NCBI GenBank assembly: GCA_027730505.1
Contig: JAQCGT010000015.1
Coordinates: 1-32,628, forward strand
DNA: 32,628 nt
Source: Actinomycetota bacterium
GTDB lineage: Bacteria > Actinomycetota > Acidimicrobiia > Acidimicrobiales > Ilumatobacteraceae
Direction of reading: 5' to 3'
Position 1 is the first letter of the stretch. Every line of letters starts with the position of its first letter. Made by a program: the position numbers and the translations under genes. The notes beneath the pieces were generated by a model. It made no database searches and was not told where the DNA came from. It saw nothing but the letters and a program-made list of their open reading frames with translations. Of this stretch, positions 26,124 through 32,628 are shown piece by piece.

Positions 26124-26594
26124 ATGTCCGACCAGCAGCATTCGCAACCAATCGGCCTGTCGACGGGTCTTCCGACGACGGTCCTTCCCGCTTCGCCGGC
26201 CGAGGTGCGCCATCGGATCGATCAGGTCTCGACCGCTGCGCCGGCTGACCGACTTGCGGCGCTTGGCGACGTGGTCGCTGCGAACCCGCGCGATCTCGAC
26301 GCGTGGGCTGCCTACGCCGAAGCGAGCGTCGACCGGATGGGTCGGTACGCAGCTGCTCGGGTCGGCTACCACCGGGGACTCGATGCGTTGCGAGCCAACG
26401 GGTGGCGTGGTTCGGGCTATGTGCCGTGGGCTGCTCCGAGCAACAGGGGGTTCCTCCGGTGCTTGCTGATGCTGCAGAACGCGGCTGCGGAGATCGGCGA
26501 AGTCGATGAGGCGGAGCGCTGCGCGCTGTTCCTTGTACAGCTCGATCCGTCGGGGGTGCCGGCCGAGTTCGGTTCGATCGCCAGCGTCGGATGA
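26124..26594 (+). CDS. DUF3151 family protein
   Basis: YAAARVGYHRGLDALRANGWRGSGYVPWAAPSNRGFLRCLLMLQNAA, characteristic of actinobacterial DUF3151. Confidence 0.85.
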   Translation: MSDQQHSQPIGLSTGLPTTVLPASPAEVRHRIDQVSTAAPADRLAALGDVVAANPRDLDAWAAYAEASVDRMGRYAAARVGYHRGLDALRANGWRGSGYVPWAAPSNRGFLRCLLMLQNAAAEIGEVDEAERCALFLVQLDPSGVPAEFGSIASVG

Positions 26595-27499
26595 CCACTG
26601 CTCCGGCCGCGGCGGTGTTGGCTGGGGGTGCGTCGACACGTATGGGTCGCGACAAGTCCTTGGTCGAGGTGTCCGGGGTTCCGATGGCGCAGCGGGTTGC
26701 GCGTGCTCTGGGGGCGCGGTCTGGACGTCCGGTGTACCTCGTTGGGGGTGAAGCCGAGAATGCGGTTCGACTCGGCTTGGAGTTCATTCCTGATCATCGA
26801 GCGGGGGAGGGGCCGCTCGTCGGAGTCTGGTCGGTGATGGATCGCCTCTGCTGTGATGTGGTGGTGGCGGCGTGTGATCTTCCGTTGCTTGATGAAGGGA
26901 CCGTTGCAGCGTTCGACACCGACATGGCTGGTGGAGCCGATGTCGCTGTGGCGTTGGTGGGGGGTCGACGGCAGCCATCGTTGGCACGATGGAACCATCG
27001 CTGTCTCGGCCGTGTTGCAGAATCGGTGGAAGCAGGTGAGCGGTCGTTACTGCGCATGCTCGAGTCGCTCGAGGTCGTCGAGATTCCGTGCGAGCCGGGG
27101 CGGATGGTGAATGCGAATCGACCCGAGGATCTTCCAAGAAATGTGGCGACTAATGTCCGGACAATTGCTACGATGTCCGTCATGACGTTCACCGAAGCGA
27201 CCCCCGCAGAACTCTCCTTGGCGCTCGCACAGGGTGCCCGCCTGATCGATGTCCGAGAGCAAGCTGAATTCGAACAGGCCCATGTTCCCGGCGCCCGGCT
27301 CATTTCGCTCAACACCGTTCCAGACAATGTCGATGCCTTCAGGGGCGACGGGCCCACGTATGTGATCTGCCACTCCGGAGGACGCAGTTCTGCCGCCTGT
27401 GACTACTTGGCATCGCAGGGTGTCACCGTTATCAACGTCGCAGGTGGCACGATGGGATGGATGGCGTCAGGATTCGAGATCGCGACCGGACTCGAGTGA
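26591..27499 (+). CDS. MobA-like molybdenum cofactor guanylyltransferase fused in frame to a C-terminal rhodanese domain
   Basis: N-term AAVLAGGASTRMGRDKSLVEVSGVPMAQRV, IPDHRAGEGPLVGVWSVM, AACDLPLLD. C-term GARLIDVREQAEFEQAHVPGARLISL, YVICHSGGRSSAACDYLASQGVTVINVAGGTMGW with Cys in CHSGGRS. Confidence 0.88.
   Translation: MTTAPAAAVLAGGASTRMGRDKSLVEVSGVPMAQRVARALGARSGRPVYLVGGEAENAVRLGLEFIPDHRAGEGPLVGVWSVMDRLCCDVVVAACDLPLLDEGTVAAFDTDMAGGADVAVALVGGRRQPSLARWNHRCLGRVAESVEAGERSLLRMLESLEVVEIPCEPGRMVNANRPEDLPRNVATNVRTIATMSVMTFTEATPAELSLALAQGARLIDVREQAEFEQAHVPGARLISLNTVPDNVDAFRGDGPTYVICHSGGRSSAACDYLASQGVTVINVAGGTMGWMASGFEIATGLE
27169..27174 (+). promoter_or_regulatory. Putative internal -10 (TACGAT) for a leaderless stand-alone rhodanese start at ATG 27182
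   Basis: 7 nt before an in-frame ATG in the MobA-rhodanese linker. Confidence 0.45.
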
Positions 27500-28677
27500 G
27501 CTCTGGCGGGGACCTCGATTTCCGTTGGGTTGACACGGCGGACGCCCTCGACGAAGTCCTTCGCGAACTGAAATCGGTGGAGCGCTATGCGATCGATACC
27601 GAGTTCCATCGCGAGCGCACCTATTTTCCGGCGTTGGCGCTGATCCAACTGGCGTGGAACGACGAGATCGCCATCGTCGACCCGACCGTCGTCGACTCGC
27701 GTCGGCTGGTCGAACTGTTCGACTCTGATGTCGAGGCGGTGTTCCATGCAGCCCAACAGGATCTCGACGTTCTCGGCCATGCAGTGGGAACAGTGCCACG
27801 ACGCATCTTCGATACCCAGATTGCAGGTGGATTTCTCGGTTACGGCACGCCGTCGCTGGCTGCGTTGTCGAACGCCGAACTCGGAATCACTCCCGCCAAG
27901 GGCGACCGGCTGACCGACTGGCTGCGCCGGCCTCTGACGCCAGCGCAGTTGCAGTACGCCGCCGCCGATGTTGCCAACCTGCTCGAGATCCGTGATCGCC
28001 TCACCGCCAAACTGGGCGATCGCGGGCGAATCGAGTGGGCTCTGGAAGCGATAGAGGAATTGCGCACCCGTCGCAATGGCCTTGGCGATCCTGACGATGC
28101 GTGGTTGCGTCTAAAAGATGTCCGCGGGCTCAAGGCGCGTTCGCGTGCGGTGGCACAGTCGGTGGCGGCCTGGCGTGAACGCCGAGCCATGCGTCTTGAC
28201 GTCCCGGTACGTCAAGTGTTGCCCGATTTGGCCATTCTCGGGATCGCTCAACGCCAGCCCACCGATGAGAGTGATCTCGCCCAGGCCCGTGGTGTCGATG
28301 GACGCGTACGTGGTTCCGTGGCGGCCGAGGTGCTCGCTGCCGTTGCTGCCGGACGGGATGCCGATCCGCCGGACGTTCCCTCAGGGGGCGACGATCTCGA
28401 CCGTGAGCTTCGGCCAGCGGTGACGCTGATTTCGGCCTGGGTGGCCCAGGTTGCGCGAGATCAGGAGGTCGACACCGCAATTCTCGCCACGCGAGCAGAC
28501 CTGGTGGCCCTGCTGTCAGGGGATCCGTCTGCTCGGCTCGCACGAGGATGGCGGGCAGAACTTCTGGGAGACGACATACGAGCCTTGGTGCAGGGGTCAG
28601 CGGCACTCACATTTGTGCCGGGTGTGGATCGCCGTCCCGGTGGTCTGCGTCTGGTCCGGTCCGATCCGGTAGGGTGA
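27496..28677 (+). CDS. rnd: Ribonuclease D (HRDC-containing)
   Basis: YAIDTEFHRERTYFPALALIQLAW, VFHAAQQDLDVL, FDTQIAGGFLGYG, QLQYAAADVANLLEIRDRL (DEDD exonuclease). GTGA overlap at 27496. Confidence 0.92.
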   Translation: MSSGGDLDFRWVDTADALDEVLRELKSVERYAIDTEFHRERTYFPALALIQLAWNDEIAIVDPTVVDSRRLVELFDSDVEAVFHAAQQDLDVLGHAVGTVPRRIFDTQIAGGFLGYGTPSLAALSNAELGITPAKGDRLTDWLRRPLTPAQLQYAAADVANLLEIRDRLTAKLGDRGRIEWALEAIEELRTRRNGLGDPDDAWLRLKDVRGLKARSRAVAQSVAAWRERRAMRLDVPVRQVLPDLAILGIAQRQPTDESDLAQARGVDGRVRGSVAAEVLAAVAAGRDADPPDVPSGGDDLDRELRPAVTLISAWVAQVARDQEVDTAILATRADLVALLSGDPSARLARGWRAELLGDDIRALVQGSAALTFVPGVDRRPGGLRLVRSDPVG

Positions 28678-28747
28678 TCCTCCGATGCTTGTTCTGTAAA
28701 GACTCGCTCGCGTCCATATACCCGCACACTTACTTGGGAGCCCTACT

Positions 28748-28936
28748 GTGAAGAAGGGTCGACATCGCCGCTTCGAAGAAGCGCGCAAATTGAAGCAGGC
28801 CGGTCCGGGAGCCTTCGATCTCGGTTTCGGTGATCGTTCGCGTCCGTCCGATGACGACGACGAGGATGAGTACGCCGCTCTCGCCGAGAAATATGGCGTC
28901 ACCTTCGACGACGACGAAGACGACGAGGCCGTCTGA
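28748..28936 (+). CDS. Small basic/acidic bipartite protein, possibly divergent DUF3073-like
   Basis: GTG start preceded by GGGAG; MKKGRHRRFEEARKLKQAGPGAFDLGFGDRSRPSDDDDEDEYAALAEKYGVTFDDDEDDEAV. Confidence 0.75.
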   Translation: MKKGRHRRFEEARKLKQAGPGAFDLGFGDRSRPSDDDDEDEYAALAEKYGVTFDDDEDDEAV

Positions 28937-28939
28937 GGT

Positions 28940-29716
28940 TCAGCTTCGCCTGAGTGTGGGGTGGGGCAGTGCAACCCAGTTGGGTCGTTCCAACTGCGCC
29001 ACCAACTGCTGATAGATGGTGTCACCGACCAATTCAATGATCTCGTCGCGCGACGCGATGTAGACCGGGTCGTTTCCTGAGAACGCCTCGGGCGCCTCAG
29101 TGCACCACCAATGGAACTCCGCGCCGCCGGATCCCCAGTCGCGACGTTTCCATTCGCGCAGGCGTGAGATGACGTGCCCGTTGTCGTCGGTCTCGTGCTC
29201 GAGACGCATCGGGACCTGCCAGCAGACGTTCGGCTTCCAGTCAAGAGGGCGTTCGCCAGCTTCGACAGCGGCGATGTGGAGAGCGCAACCGGCACCGCCC
29301 TCGAAACCGGGTCGGTTCAAGAAGATGCAGGCGTCATCGACGAGTCGGGTCACCGTGACCGGTTCACCGTCGTCGTTGGGCTCACCTGGGGCGAGAAATC
29401 CCTTCTTCACCGCCTTGTCGTAGAACTGCATGTGCTCGGGTCTGACCCTGACGAAGGCACTGACCACCGTCTGCACATCCTCCTCGTCGACGAAGTGGGC
29501 GCCGTAGCTGCAGCAGCCCTGCATCATGTCGGTGGCATCGGCGTCGAGAACTCCCTGACAGCCCTCGCCGAAGATGCACCGGTGGTTTGACCTCAGATAG
29601 GTGGCGTCGAAGAACCAGGTTCTGTCTTCTGACGGGTCATCGAACGAGATCCACTCATGGACCTGTGCCGGCTCTGTGGTACTCGCTCGCTGACTCTTCG
29701 CTGATGTGGCACCCAC
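28940..29716 (-). CDS. Conserved Cys-rich protein, possible YkgJ/DUF3109-like metal or Fe-S cluster binder
   Basis: Cys motifs RCIFGEGCQGVL, QGCCSYGAHF, DDACIFLNRPGFEGGAGCALH, VCWQVPMR, WWCTE. GTG 29716 preferred (TACCGT 7 nt upstream); GTG 29725 is the ORF-track start. Confidence 0.75.
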   Translation of the reverse strand: MGATSAKSQRASTTEPAQVHEWISFDDPSEDRTWFFDATYLRSNHRCIFGEGCQGVLDADATDMMQGCCSYGAHFVDEEDVQTVVSAFVRVRPEHMQFYDKAVKKGFLAPGEPNDDGEPVTVTRLVDDACIFLNRPGFEGGAGCALHIAAVEAGERPLDWKPNVCWQVPMRLEHETDDNGHVISRLREWKRRDWGSGGAEFHWWCTEAPEAFSGNDPVYIASRDEIIELVGDTIYQQLVAQLERPNWVALPHPTLRRS

Positions 29717-29723
29717 CTCGACC

Positions 29724-29729
29724 ACGGTA
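29724..29729 (-). promoter_or_regulatory. Putative -10 (TACCGT), leaderless
   Basis: 7 nt upstream of GTG 29716. Confidence 0.4.
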
Positions 29730-29739
29730 TCGGCCTCGG

Positions 29740-29745
29740 TAGGCT
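29740..29745 (+). promoter_or_regulatory. Putative -10 (TAGGCT) for alaS
   Basis: 10 nt upstream of ATG 29756; predicts a very short leader. Confidence 0.4.
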
Positions 29746-29755
29746 CAGAATCTCT

Positions 29756-32394
<2,639 letters not shown>

Positions 32395-32398
<4 letters not shown>

Positions 32399-32628
32399 CC
32401 AGTTGGTCCGACCGACGTCGGGTGCTTGGAATCGACCCGGGGACACGGCGTATCGGCGTGGCGATCGGCGTTGGTTCGGTGGCGTCGCCGCTCACCGTGA
32501 TCGAACGAGGTCGCTCACTCGACGAGGCGTTACGACGTCTCGCCGATCTCATCGCCGAAGAGGAAGTCGAACGGGTGGTCATGGGTTTGCCCATCGGTCT
32601 CGACGGCACTGAGGGCGCAGCAGCCCGT
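32395..32628 (+). CDS. ruvX: YqgF/RuvX family putative pre-16S rRNA nuclease (Holliday junction resolvase-like), 3' partial
   Basis: My translation from GTG 32395: MTSWSDRRRVLGIDPGTRRIGVAIGVGSVASPLTVIERGRSLDEALRRLADLIAEEEVERVVMGLPIGLDGTEGAAAR; truncated by the window end. GTGA overlap with the alaS stop. Confidence 0.9.

Noticed and set aside
25795-26787. Full 330-aa minus-strand ORF
   Set aside because: The N-terminal ~230 aa are antisense to DUF3151 and MobA and of shadow composition; only the last 96 codons (from 26085) are kept.
28669-28746. GTAGGG...CCCTAC inverted repeat flanking the small-protein leader
   Set aside because: Left arm overlaps the predicted -10 and would not be in the transcript; 6-bp arms 66 bp apart are expected by chance.

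Overview
High-GC, gene-dense chromosomal window that looks actinobacterial, most like Acidimicrobiia/Ilumatobacter-type gene content (taxonomic inference from protein style, not checked). I support about 34 CDSs. They include an acyl-CoA carboxylase carboxyltransferase (5' partial), an MBL hydrolase, a Gfo/Idh oxidoreductase with a ProA-like dehydrogenase, a DAO-family oxidoreductase, a CPBP protease, esterase/P1 peptidase/panC, a hexapeptide acyltransferase, a phosphatase, an ALDH, and ctaA with an FGGY-like and a J-domain protein. Further along are tsaC, guaB1, cmk/plsC, an M18 aminopeptidase, pyk, an MFS transporter, DUF3151, a MobA-rhodanese ORF, rnd, a small acidic protein, a Cys-rich protein, alaS, and a 3'-partial ruvX absent from the ORF track. 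I found no tRNA/rRNA, CRISPR, IS element, phage or defence island. The most notable signals are in gene organisation. (1) Nearly every first gene of a transcription unit has a TANNNT hexamer 6-8 nt before its best start codon, predicting pervasive leaderless mRNAs. (2) At several divergent pairs the two opposing -10 hexamers share one TA in an ANNNTANNNT core. (3) All eight convergent junctions have 1-5 bp between stops or overlap by 25-53 bp, leaving no room for intergenic terminators. (4) A MobA-rhodanese ORF carries a promoter-like leaderless signal in its linker. (5) A translationally coupled P1 peptidase and PanC pair suggests beta-alanine salvage into pantothenate. These are sequence readings without database searches.
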